From the NCBI GenBank assembly GCA_949285915.1, contig CASDZW010000020.1:1-64000 (forward strand): 64,000 bases of DNA, in the 5' to 3' direction. The stretch comes from an uncultured Collinsella sp. GTDB lineage: Bacteria > Actinomycetota > Coriobacteriia > Coriobacteriales > Coriobacteriaceae. Below the pieces are notes generated by a model. That model was not told the origin of the DNA and searched no databases. It saw nothing but the letters and a program-made list of their open reading frames with translations. Positions within the stretch are counted from its first letter, which is position 1, and every line of letters starts with the position of its first letter. A program made the position numbers and the translations under genes. Shown piece by piece: positions 14,132 to 22,270 of the stretch.

Positions 14132-15277
14132 ATGCAACAGGGCCAACCTTCGACAAAAACCATCGCCGCTATTGCAGTGGCTGCCTTTGCGGTGTATCTC
14201 GGCATCTATTACTGGCCGGCAATAGAGGGTGTTATCCGTGTTGCCCTATCTTCGCTGGTCCCCATCATTCTTGGGTTCGTTCTCGCATATCCTCTTAACA
14301 TCCTCATGAGTTTTTACGAGCGTCATCTTTTTCCTCAGGATGGTCGACCTCTTGTTCTGCGCCTCAGGCCTATCGTGAGCCTCGTTGCCGCTATCGCATC
14401 TCTTGTGGGAATTATCGCTGCCGTGGTGGTAATCGTTGTGCCGCAGCTTATCGATTGCGTTCGTCTTCTTATTGATGAGCTGCCCGTCGCACTGGCGTCT
14501 CTTGGTCGATGGCTTGAGGACACCGGCATACTCACACCGGAGACCATCGATGCGATCGGCGACTCGCTCGAGGCTTTCGATTGGAAGACGGGTGTGGGAA
14601 GTGCCGCATCGGTCATCATGTCGGGAGTCGTGGACGTGGTTGCTGGCGTCGCGAGCGGCACAGCAAACTTTGTTCTCGCGTTTGTGTTTGCCCTCTTCGT
14701 CCTGCTCAGCAAGGACCGTCTTTCCCGTCAGGCTAATCTCTTGCTGGAACGCTACATGCCCGGCCATGCGCTAACCCGGCTTCGTTACGTGCTTGCTGTC
14801 GCGGACGACTGCTTTCACCGTTTCCTCGTGGGGCAGTGTACCGAGGCGGCCATCCTCGGCGTCCTCTGTGCTCTCGGCATGCTCGTGCTCGGCCTTCCGC
14901 ATCCTTGGATGATCGGCGCCCTCACCGCGTTCATGGCGCTTATTCCCATCGTCGGTGCCCTTCTCTCGGGCGTCATCGGCGCTTTCCTCATCCTTATGGA
15001 GTCTCCCGTTCAAGCGCTCGTATTCCTCGTCTTTATCATCGTCCTGCAGCAGCTCGAGGGCGATCTTATCTATCCGCATGTCGTCGGCTCGTCCATCCAG
15101 CTGCCGGGAATCTGGGTGCTTGCAGCGGTTACCGTCGGCGGGGGAGCGTTCGGCATTCTCGGTATGTTCGTTGGCGTTCCCCTTGCGGCGACGGCATACC
15201 GTCTGCTGCGCAACGACGTATATCGCACGGGGGCGGTCGACGTGCAACCTAGCGATGAGCCTGCCTCACCTCGCTGA
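14132..15277 (+). CDS. AI-2E family (PerM/YdiK-like) permease, copy 1
   Basis: ATG 14132 behind AGGGG is preferred over the ATG at 14096. The 381-residue product has the PerM layout: two N-terminal hydrophobic helices with LSSLVPIILGFVLAYPLNIL, a long soluble middle segment rich in helices, and a C-terminal group of helices with GQCTEAAILGVLCALGMLVLGLPHP, FMALIPIVGALLSGVIGAFLIL and VGVPLAATAYRLL. The family includes ion-coupled antiporters and proposed AI-2 exporters; the substrate is not predictable. A second family member is at 48811. Confidence 0.8.
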   Translation: MQQGQPSTKTIAAIAVAAFAVYLGIYYWPAIEGVIRVALSSLVPIILGFVLAYPLNILMSFYERHLFPQDGRPLVLRLRPIVSLVAAIASLVGIIAAVVVIVVPQLIDCVRLLIDELPVALASLGRWLEDTGILTPETIDAIGDSLEAFDWKTGVGSAASVIMSGVVDVVAGVASGTANFVLAFVFALFVLLSKDRLSRQANLLLERYMPGHALTRLRYVLAVADDCFHRFLVGQCTEAAILGVLCALGMLVLGLPHPWMIGALTAFMALIPIVGALLSGVIGAFLILMESPVQALVFLVFIIVLQQLEGDLIYPHVVGSSIQLPGIWVLAAVTVGGGAFGILGMFVGVPLAATAYRLLRNDVYRTGAVDVQPSDEPASPR

Positions 15278-15353
15278 GGCGCTTCCTGCACGTACCTCGT
15301 GTTGCCGGGTATCATGAGGGTATCTGGTTGCCCCTCTGGCGGGGAGGTGCGAT

Positions 15354-16226
15354 GTGCGGGTTATCGTCGAGACACAGGGTCGTGTCCGCGCCCGCATGCG
15401 GCGGCGCTTCACGGGGCATGTGTCGCGCCTGCTGCGCGCCGCCGCCGGTGTTCCCATAGCCCCCGAGGCAACTTCGGTCACCTTTAGACGGATCTCGCGT
15501 GTGCGCTCGGTCGTGGGGTCGGTGGTGCCGCGTCGCCTGGTTGAGGACGACCGCGTTCGCGCGATGGCGCTCGACCTCGTCTTCGGCAGCGTCCATGTTG
15601 CCTTTGCGCTCGTCAACATCATCGTTGGCCTTCTCGCACGCTCTGCCTGGACGTTCTCGGTGGGTGTTGTGGTCGCGACGCTCAACTCCGGTAAATCCTA
15701 TCTTGCGTCGGGTGCGCTCATGAGTGTGGCGGCGGACGGCCGAACGGAGAGCAAGACGTCACTTATCAGATGCGGCAGGGCAGGTGTTGCCCTTGTGGTC
15801 ATAACGCTCGCGTTCTCTGGCACCATCGCTAACCTTGTGCTCCAGGGTTTCGGTAGAACCTATCCTGGGCTTCTCATATACGCCTACGCCGCTTACGCCC
15901 TCGTTTCCATCGTTCTCGCCGTCGTGAACCTCGTTCGCTCGCGGCGCCTCAACGTCCTTGCCATCACGGGCGTGCGCCTGTTCAATCTGGCAAGCGCCCT
16001 TGTCTCCATTTTTGCGCTGCAGACCGTCATCATCTCCCATATCGTGTGGGACGATCTGCCGGCCATCTTCACGCGCAACCTTGCCGAGGGCGCAACGGGA
16101 GGCATCGTGTGCCTCTATATGGTGGCAACGGGTCTTTGGCTTGCGCTTACCGCATACGCGCGTCTTGCCAACAGGCGTGGCTACGAGCTCCGGCTTCGCC
16201 CAGGGAGGAGACCTCGCCGTCGCTGA
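15354..16226 (+). CDS. polytopic membrane protein of unknown function
   Basis: The start is GTG 15354 behind GGGAGG. The 290 residues begin with an Arg-rich stretch (about 8-60), then about five or six hydrophobic helices (LVFGSVHVAFALVNIIVGLL, VALVVITLAFSGTIANLVL, LLIYAYAAYALVSIVLAVVN and others). The protein ends in a basic tail, RLRPGRRPRRR. No family is recognised. The repeated loop RSRRLNVLAITGVRLFN suggests a pair of structural repeats. It lies between the AI-2E permease and a zinc-ribbon membrane protein on the same strand. Confidence 0.55.
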   Translation: MRVIVETQGRVRARMRRRFTGHVSRLLRAAAGVPIAPEATSVTFRRISRVRSVVGSVVPRRLVEDDRVRAMALDLVFGSVHVAFALVNIIVGLLARSAWTFSVGVVVATLNSGKSYLASGALMSVAADGRTESKTSLIRCGRAGVALVVITLAFSGTIANLVLQGFGRTYPGLLIYAYAAYALVSIVLAVVNLVRSRRLNVLAITGVRLFNLASALVSIFALQTVIISHIVWDDLPAIFTRNLAEGATGGIVCLYMVATGLWLALTAYARLANRRGYELRLRPGRRPRRR

Positions 16227-16349
16227 CGAGGACGCGTTTGCCCGACAATCTGTTAACAGGCTTCTATGCAGTTGGCGTGTCTGGTGGGGTTGTCTGCCTG
16301 TTTGGTATACAATGAGCCCGATATCCGCCTTGACGAAAGGTTTTCATCC

Positions 16350-16778
16350 ATGTCGATCCTCTCTGAGCTTCTCACGCCCGAGCTCATGATGGCGATCTAT
16401 CTGTTCGTCGCCTTCATCGCTGCTCTGTACGTGCTTTCCGTCATCTACGTGTTCGTTGACGCGCGCCGCCGCGGCATCCAGGCGTTCTGGGCTTGGGGTA
16501 TCGTCTCGCTCATCCCGTTCATCGGCCTCATCGCCTATCTGGCGCTGCGTCCGCATACCTACCTTGCAGACCGTGAGGAGCAGGAGCTCGACATGGCCCT
16601 GCGCGAGCGTCAGCTCTCGCACTACGGCACTTGCCCCAACTGCGGTACCCCCATCGAGCGCGACTTTGTCGTCTGCCCGGTTTGCAACACGCAGGTTCGC
16701 AATGTCTGCCCGAGCTGCCACAAGCCCCTCGAGGCGCACTGGAAGGTCTGCCCCTACTGCCGAACGCACATCCAATAG
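16350..16778 (+). CDS. membrane protein with C-terminal double zinc ribbon
   Basis: ATG 16350 follows GAAAGG; the upstream extension is unlikely. The 142 residues start with two hydrophobic helices separated by DARRRGIQAFWAWG, the pattern of PLD-nuclease N-terminal (PLDc_N) membrane domains. A short charged linker and two zinc ribbons follow: CPNCGTPI with CPVC, then CPSCHKPL with CPYC (eight Cys in four CxxC pairs). Such ribbons may bind partners at the membrane. Function is unknown. It lies just before the terminator preceding thrS. Confidence 0.7.
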   Translation: MSILSELLTPELMMAIYLFVAFIAALYVLSVIYVFVDARRRGIQAFWAWGIVSLIPFIGLIAYLALRPHTYLADREEQELDMALRERQLSHYGTCPNCGTPIERDFVVCPVCNTQVRNVCPSCHKPLEAHWKVCPYCRTHIQ

Positions 16779-16826
16779 CGCGCGACTCCCTGCCGGTACA
16801 TCCGTCACCGTTGCGTGCTGCCTTGC

Positions 16827-16865
16827 GCTCGTGGGCCCTCGCAAGAGGGCCCCGGGCGTTTTTCT
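16827..16865 (+). terminator. intrinsic terminator between zinc-ribbon gene and thrS
   Basis: GGGCCCTC (16833-16840), a GCAA loop, and GAGGGCCC (16845-16852) form a perfect 8-bp stem. It is extended by GCTCG/CGGGC with one bulged T and followed by TTTTTCTT. It ends about 45 bases before the thrS start, leaving little space for a separate promoter. Confidence 0.75.
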
Positions 16866-16910
16866 TGTTCTATCCGCACGTTATTCCCCAACTCGCTTAA
16901 GGAGCGCATC

Positions 16911-18674
16911 ATGAAGGTTCTCTACAACGACGGTCATGTGGACGAGTGCCCGGCTGACGAGGTGACGCACGTTATCCGCCACTCCGCCGCGCACATCATG
17001 GCCCAGGCTATCAAGCGCCTCTATCCGGCTGCTGACTTTGCCTACGGCCCGGCGACCGACAACGGCTTCTACTACGATATCGACCTTCCCGAGGGACAGA
17101 AGATCTCCGAGGACGATTTCCCCGCGATCGAGGCGGAGATGAAGAAGATCGTCAAGGAGAACCTCAAGTTCACCGTTTTCGAGCTGCCGCGCGCAGAGGC
17201 CATTGCGCTTATGGAGGAGCGCGGCGAGAAGTATAAGGTCGAGCACATCGGCGACCTCGACGCTGACGCTCGCATCACCTTCTACCAGCAGGGTGAGTAC
17301 ATCGACATGTGCGTCGGCCCGCACCTCACCTACACCAAGGCCCTCAAGGCCTTCAAGCTCACCGGCGTCTCCGGTGCCTATTGGAAGGGCGACAAGGCCA
17401 ACAAGATGCTCACCCGCGTGAACGGAACCGCGTTTGCCACCAAGGACGAGCTCGACGAGCACCTGCGCCTCATCGAGGAGGCCAAGAAGCGCGATCACCG
17501 CAAGATCGGTCGCGAGATGGACATCTTCATGATGCGCGACGAGGCACCCGGCTTCCCGTTCTTCCTGCCCAACGGCATGATTTTAAAGAATGAGCTCCTA
17601 AGCTACTGGCGCGAGATTCACCACGACGCCGGCTACGTGGAGATTTCGACTCCGCAGATTATGAGCAAGCACCTGTGGGAGACCTCCGGTCACTGGGATC
17701 ACTATAAGGACAACATGTACTCAACCGTCATCGACGACGAGGAGTACTGCATCAAGCCCATGAACTGTCCGGGCGGTGTGCTCGTCTACAAGAGCCGTCC
17801 GCACAGCTACCGTGAGCTCCCCATCCGCGCCGGCGAGATTGGCCTTGTCCATCGTCATGAGATGCGCGGTGCGCTCCACGGTCTTTTCCGCGTGCGCTGC
17901 TTCAACCAGGACGACGCGCACCTGTTTGTCCGCCCCGACCAGCTCACCGACGAGATCGTGGGCGTGGTGAACCTGATCGACTCCGTGTACCAGAAGTTCG
18001 GCTTCACCTACCATCTCGAGCTCTCTACCCGCCCCGAGGACTCCATGGGCTCGGACGAGGATTGGGAGCGCGCCGAGGCGGGACTTCGCGAGGCGCTCGA
18101 CCGTCTGGGCAAGGACTACGTGGTGAATGAGGGCGACGGCGCCTTCTACGGGCCCAAGATCGACTTCCATCTGGAGGACTCGCTCGGCCGCACTTGGCAG
18201 TGCGGTACGGTCCAGCTCGACTTCCAGATGCCGCTCAACTTCGACCTCGAGTACACCGATGCCGATGGCGAAAAGCGCCGCCCCATCATGCTCCATCGCG
18301 TGTGCTTCGGCTCTATCGAGCGCTTCATCGGCATCCTCATCGAGCACTTCGAGGGCAAGTTCCCCACGTGGCTTGCGCCCTGCCAGGTGAAGGTGCTTCC
18401 CGTCTCGGAGAAGAGCCGCGACTACGCCCGCTCCGTTACCGAGAAGCTCGAGGCTGCCGGTATCCGCGCCGTGCTCGACGAGCGCGATGAGAAGATCGGC
18501 TACAAGATCCGCGAAGCGCGCAACATCGATCGCCCGCCGTACATGCTCATCATCGGCGAGCAGGAGGTCGAGGCCGGTAACATCTCGGTGCGCGACCGCT
18601 CGAACGAGACGCACGCGCGCGAGCTCGACGACTTCATCGCGGACGTAAAGGCCGAGATCTCCGAGCGCCGGTAG
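16911..18674 (+). CDS. thrS: threonyl-tRNA synthetase lacking a TGS domain
   Basis: The enzyme charges tRNA-Thr with threonine. ATG 16911 is preceded by AAGGAG. The 587-residue protein starts with only about 24 residues before the editing-domain motif HSAAH (HxxxH), so the usual 60-residue N-terminal TGS domain is absent. Class II catalytic motifs are present: GFPFFLPNGM and the HWDHYKDNMY region, MNCPGGVLVYKS, HRHEMRGALHGLFRVR (motif 2), and the C-terminal GSIERFIGILIEHFEG (motif 3). An anticodon-binding domain follows (about 480-587). The catalytic core looks intact. An in-frame loss of TGS is known in some lineages. The terminator just upstream hints at readthrough control. Confidence 0.95.
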   Translation: MKVLYNDGHVDECPADEVTHVIRHSAAHIMAQAIKRLYPAADFAYGPATDNGFYYDIDLPEGQKISEDDFPAIEAEMKKIVKENLKFTVFELPRAEAIALMEERGEKYKVEHIGDLDADARITFYQQGEYIDMCVGPHLTYTKALKAFKLTGVSGAYWKGDKANKMLTRVNGTAFATKDELDEHLRLIEEAKKRDHRKIGREMDIFMMRDEAPGFPFFLPNGMILKNELLSYWREIHHDAGYVEISTPQIMSKHLWETSGHWDHYKDNMYSTVIDDEEYCIKPMNCPGGVLVYKSRPHSYRELPIRAGEIGLVHRHEMRGALHGLFRVRCFNQDDAHLFVRPDQLTDEIVGVVNLIDSVYQKFGFTYHLELSTRPEDSMGSDEDWERAEAGLREALDRLGKDYVVNEGDGAFYGPKIDFHLEDSLGRTWQCGTVQLDFQMPLNFDLEYTDADGEKRRPIMLHRVCFGSIERFIGILIEHFEGKFPTWLAPCQVKVLPVSEKSRDYARSVTEKLEAAGIRAVLDERDEKIGYKIREARNIDRPPYMLIIGEQEVEAGNISVRDRSNETHARELDDFIADVKAEISERR

Positions 18675-18781
18675 GACTGGTCGCACCGTTTGGCGGCTTG
18701 TGTCGCCGTATGGTTATAGGAACGTGCAGGAGCGGGCATCATGGCGGTGTCCGCTTCTTCCATATGGGTCAGAAAGGGGAG

Positions 18782-20164
18782 ATGACCGTGTCGCTGCCTA
18801 AGGGTTTTCTCTGGGGGAACTCCGTCTCCAGCATGCAGTACGACGGCGCGCAGCATGAGGGAGGTAAGGGGCCGAGCGTCTACGAGCACAAACCCGGCGC
18901 TTGGGAGGAGGCAATCGACGGCTACCATCGCTTCCGCGAGGACAACGCGCTCATGGCGGAAATGGGCATGAACTGCCTGCGTTTCCAGACCTCATGGTCG
19001 CGCATCATGCCCGAGGGTGAGGGCGAGGTGAACCAAGAGGGGCTTCTCTATTACGAAAACCTTGCCGACGACCTTCTCGCCAACGGCATCGCTCCCATGG
19101 TGTGCCTCTATCACTTTGATATGCCGCTTGCGCTTGCCGAGAAGTATCACGGGTTTGCCTCCAAGCATGTGGTGGATGCCTTTGTGGACTACGCAAAGGT
19201 GGTGATCGATGCCCTTGCGCCCAAGGTGAAATGGTGGATCACGTTCAACGAGCAGAACCTCTACGGCCTTCCGATGGCGTTCGACATCGCCGGCGCACCC
19301 GTGCCCGCGGATCCTACCGCGCCCGAGCACGAGGCCGAGGTGTACCAGATTGCGCACAACGTTATGGTCGCCCACGCGCGCGTGGTGAATTACCTGCATG
19401 AGAACTACCCCGATTGCAAGATCGGCGGCATGTGCGCCTTCACGCCGGTTTATCCGGCAACGCCTGCGCCTGCGGATGTCCTGGCTGCGACTCAGGCAGA
19501 ACGGTTTGGTAGTTGGATCGTGCTCGACACCTGCGCTCACGGAGCCTATCCGTCGTACTACACTGCCTATCTGCGCCATCGCGGTATCACGCTTGACATG
19601 AGCGCCGAGGAGATCGCTCAAATCGGGTGCATGCGCAATGACTTTTCCGCTACCAGCTACTACCAATCGTCCTGTGTATCGGCCGTGAACCTTTCCGATG
19701 ATGTGCCGGCGTGTGCGCTCGGTTGGGTGGGCGGCTGCAAGAACCCTCATGTGGAGGCGAACGAGTGGGGTTGGAATATCGATGCGACCGGCTATCGGCG
19801 TGCTATCACCGAGATTTGGGAGCGCTGCGGCCTGCCGGTGTTCTCGCTCGAGAACGGTATCGGTTGGCGCGAGAAGCTGCCCGAGGACGGCTCCGCCATC
19901 GCAGACGATTACCGCATCACCTACCATAGGGACCATATCCAAGCCCTGAAGGACTCCGTCGAGCTCGATGGGGCAGAGGTCATCGGGTATCTCGGCTGGG
20001 GTCTTATCGACATCCCTTCATCCAGCGGCGACATAGAGAAGCGCTACGGGGCGGTCTTTGTCGATTACGCTGCTCAGGGAGCGGATCATCTCAAGCGCAT
20101 GCCCAAAAAGAGCTTCGCGTGGTTAAGGCAAGCATTCAGCTCAAATGGCGAGGATCTTGGCTGA
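18782..20164 (+). CDS. glycoside hydrolase family 1 (beta-glucosidase or 6-phospho-beta-glucosidase type)
   Basis: ATG 18782 follows AGGGGAG. The 460-residue TIM-barrel enzyme has GH1 landmarks: FLWGNSVSSMQYDGA at the N-terminus, LRFQTSWSRIMPEG, WWITFNEQN with the acid/base Glu, and SLENGIG with the nucleophile Glu in place of the more common TENG. GYLGWGLIDIPSSSGDIEKRYG near the end is the family's conserved C-terminal block. Hydrolysis of beta-glucosides or 6-phospho-beta-glucosides is expected; no PTS genes are adjacent, so the phosphorylated-substrate type cannot be claimed. It is followed by a terminator. Confidence 0.9.
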   Translation: MTVSLPKGFLWGNSVSSMQYDGAQHEGGKGPSVYEHKPGAWEEAIDGYHRFREDNALMAEMGMNCLRFQTSWSRIMPEGEGEVNQEGLLYYENLADDLLANGIAPMVCLYHFDMPLALAEKYHGFASKHVVDAFVDYAKVVIDALAPKVKWWITFNEQNLYGLPMAFDIAGAPVPADPTAPEHEAEVYQIAHNVMVAHARVVNYLHENYPDCKIGGMCAFTPVYPATPAPADVLAATQAERFGSWIVLDTCAHGAYPSYYTAYLRHRGITLDMSAEEIAQIGCMRNDFSATSYYQSSCVSAVNLSDDVPACALGWVGGCKNPHVEANEWGWNIDATGYRRAITEIWERCGLPVFSLENGIGWREKLPEDGSAIADDYRITYHRDHIQALKDSVELDGAEVIGYLGWGLIDIPSSSGDIEKRYGAVFVDYAAQGADHLKRMPKKSFAWLRQAFSSNGEDLG

Positions 20165-20212
20165 TAGCAGCACTTGACCTCACGTGTCCCACCCACGACA
20201 AATTACGGTTGC

Positions 20213-20246
20213 AATGCGCCGCCTGCCCATGCACGCGGCGCATTTT
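20213..20246 (+). terminator. intrinsic terminator after the GH1 gene
   Basis: A 10-bp stem (AATGCGCCGC at 20213-20222 with its complement at 20235-20244) and a 12-base loop are followed by TT, then CCC. The U-run is short, but the stem is perfect and lies directly after the gene. Confidence 0.6.
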
Positions 20247-20250
20247 CCCG

Positions 20251-20265
20251 TATACTTGTACAAGT
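20251..20265 (+). promoter_or_regulatory. -10 element overlapping a perfect 12-bp palindrome
   Basis: TATACT (20251-20256) is a plausible -10. The perfect palindrome ACTTGTACAAGT (20254-20265) overlaps it and ends 20 bases before the start codon of the PLP-fold gene. A repressor bound here would block the promoter; no regulator is assigned. Confidence 0.45.
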
Positions 20266-20285
20266 TGCCTACGAGAGGGGAGACC

Positions 20286-21428
20286 ATGGCTGTGTCGCAG
20301 ACCGCGCTTGCGGATCGGTTCGCGGAGTTGCAGGGGGCGCGTGCCACCTGGCTCGTTCCCGCCGCCCATACGGTCGATGTCATAGCCAAGATCGGTCTTC
20401 TGGGGCCCGAGGATCGTCTCGTTGCCTTTGCTGATGATTGTGCCGACTCCTTTGAGGCCAAGTTCCCTGGCAAGGACGTCCAGCTAATCGCCGACCCCGC
20501 GCCCGATGCCTTTCTCGCCGCCTCCGGGTGGGGTGCTCAAGATGAGGAAGCTCCCATTGGATGGGGGAGCACGCAGCTTGCCGTTACCGGCTCGCCGGCT
20601 TCCTACGCCTATCCTGCCGGCAGGACGTCCAATCGCACGTTCTGGTTTGTCTGTTCCATAGGCGGCGTCGGCTTGCGCGTTCCCGACTTGAGAGAGCTTT
20701 CGCGCGCCGCTGCGGCTTGTGGCGCGTTGCTTATTGTGGATAACACGGTCGCCTCTGCCTTCGGCTGCAAGCCTCTTTCTCTCGGCGCGACCATCGCGCT
20801 TGAGGCTCTCGACCGTGTTGGCGCGGGGCGTCTCGGGCAAAAGCTCGTCGCCGTCTCCGTTGCCCGTTCACTCTCCGGTCGCGGGCGCCGCCGCATCGTG
20901 CGGCCCGAGGCGGAGGATGCCTATCGCCTGCTCGCCTTCGGTCTCGGCGACCCGACTTCACCGAGTGCGTCTGATCTTCTTCCCAAGCATGAGCTCGTCG
21001 TTCTCCAAGAGGGACTCGATACGTTGTCGGAGCGCATGCAGCGCCATTTCGATAATGCGCGCGCTATCGCCGAGTACCTGCACTGCCACCCGCGCATCGG
21101 ACGTACGGCATATCCCGGGCTCAAGACCCATCCCGATTGCGGCCTTGCCTCCACGGTGCTCGAGCATGGCTTCGGTCCTGCCGTGGACTTCTGTCTGACG
21201 GGTTCTGCGGATGAAACCGCGGACGAGCGCAACCGCCGCTTCCTTGAGATGTGCCCTGTTGCGAATCGTTCCAAGCATGCGGGCGGTTCCGCGACGCGCA
21301 TGGGTGTTGTCACAAGACGAGATGTCAGCTACCTGCGCATTTTTGCCGGTACCGATGATCCCCTTTACGTTGCCGACAGCCTTGATCAGGCGCTTCGCCT
21401 CTTCTGCAATCCACCCGAGCCTTTGTAA
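20286..21428 (+). CDS. Cys/Met-metabolism PLP-fold protein lacking the Schiff-base lysine
   Basis: The 380-residue protein starts at ATG 20286 behind GGGAG and resembles the cystathionine/methionine gamma-lyase family (fold type I). ACGALLIVDNTVAS matches the strand holding the pyridine-nitrogen Asp (Asp152), and the late RMGVVTRRDVSYLRIFAGTDDP matches the family's C-terminal block. At the expected lysine (family pattern SxTKY), the aligned residues read ALDR (174-177), so the lysine is replaced by Arg177. This argues against classical PLP chemistry. It may be a degenerate enzyme with a binding or regulatory role. Its promoter carries a palindrome. A lysine displaced in my alignment remains possible. 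Confidence 0.6.
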   Translation: MAVSQTALADRFAELQGARATWLVPAAHTVDVIAKIGLLGPEDRLVAFADDCADSFEAKFPGKDVQLIADPAPDAFLAASGWGAQDEEAPIGWGSTQLAVTGSPASYAYPAGRTSNRTFWFVCSIGGVGLRVPDLRELSRAAAACGALLIVDNTVASAFGCKPLSLGATIALEALDRVGAGRLGQKLVAVSVARSLSGRGRRRIVRPEAEDAYRLLAFGLGDPTSPSASDLLPKHELVVLQEGLDTLSERMQRHFDNARAIAEYLHCHPRIGRTAYPGLKTHPDCGLASTVLEHGFGPAVDFCLTGSADETADERNRRFLEMCPVANRSKHAGGSATRMGVVTRRDVSYLRIFAGTDDPLYVADSLDQALRLFCNPPEPL

Positions 21429-21543
21429 TCTCGCCTCTATAGAAGACGTGTTTTGGTGAGCGGCGCTACTTTAGTTGCCGCCCAAAGGGGTAGACCACAC
21501 AATCACAAATTTGTTCCTTTCAGTAAGCATCGGGGAGGATGTT

Positions 21544-22116
21544 TTGGGAACGTTTGATTTCGCCAACCTCGTAGAGGCGCTTGTTTTGGGCGTAGCTCTC
21601 GCTATGGACGCAATGGCCGTCACGCTGTCAAATTCTTTATGCGAGCCCGATATGTCGCGCGGCAAGAAACTCGCCATGCCCATCATGTTCGCCCTGTTTC
21701 AGATGGCCATGCCCATCGCTGGATTCTTTGGAGGCACGCTCGTAGCCCCACTTATTGAGGCGTATGCGGGTATCGTCTCCCTTGTGATTCTTGCGTTCGT
21801 GGGCGGCAAGATGATCGTCGAGGCAGTAGGGGAGCTTCGCGAGCCCAAGGAGTGCCCCACGACGCGCCTGTCGTACCCTACGATTTTCTTCGAGGCCATC
21901 GCCACTTCTATCGATGCCTTCATCGTCGGTGTGTCCCTTGCTGCCAGCGGAGCAAATATCGTCCTTTACGGCGGCGCGATTGGCGTCATGACGTTTATCT
22001 GCTGTGTCGCCATGCTTTTGGTTGGCCGCAAGCTCGGTGCTCACTTTGGTCCGCGGGCAGAAATCGTGGGCGGAATCGTCCTCATCATCATCGCCCTCCG
22101 TGCGTTTGTGTCGTAA
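21544..22116 (+). CDS. mntP: manganese efflux pump MntP
   Basis: TTG 21544 sits five bases after GGGGAGG and gives 190 residues, the family's usual size; the longer upstream frame has no ribosome site. Six hydrophobic helices are visible. The first contains LVLGVALAMDAMAVTL, and a second related repeat contains FFEAIATSIDAFIVGVSLA; the paired Asp residues in these helices are typical of MntP. It exports excess Mn(II). No yybP-ykoY riboswitch was found in the short upstream region, although a small hairpin (GCGGC/GCCGC) is present around 21460-21485. Confidence 0.9.
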   Translation: MGTFDFANLVEALVLGVALAMDAMAVTLSNSLCEPDMSRGKKLAMPIMFALFQMAMPIAGFFGGTLVAPLIEAYAGIVSLVILAFVGGKMIVEAVGELREPKECPTTRLSYPTIFFEAIATSIDAFIVGVSLAASGANIVLYGGAIGVMTFICCVAMLLVGRKLGAHFGPRAEIVGGIVLIIIALRAFVS

Positions 22117-22145
22117 CAGCCTTTATAAGGTTCTCAAGCGTGAAG

Positions 22146-22257
22146 TGGGCATCAAATATTGGCTGGGCTGAGCAGGCTCGCGTTTTTCAGCGAATACGCA
22201 CACGTTTTCATGGTCGGCCTTTCGGGTTAGGGAGAGCTCTATACATTTTGATGCCCA
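22146..22257. repeat. 112-bp element with inverted terminal repeats, copy A
   Basis: The left end TGGGCATCAAAT (22146-22157) and right end TTTTGATGCCCA (22246-22257) are inverted copies over 11 of 12 bases. A second sequence with the same ends and almost the same length lies at 23974-24086. It occupies the gap between the ends of mntP and the convergent nuclease-fold gene. Interiors of the two copies do not align clearly. It may be a MITE or REP-like element, or a paired binding site. No target duplication is seen. Confidence 0.5.
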
Positions 22258-22270
22258 TTTTGAGTATGAG

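Noticed and set aside
21429-21543. Possible manganese (yybP-ykoY) riboswitch upstream of mntP
   Set aside because: The region is about 115 bases and lacks the conserved two-helix motif; only a small GCGGC/GCCGC hairpin is visible.
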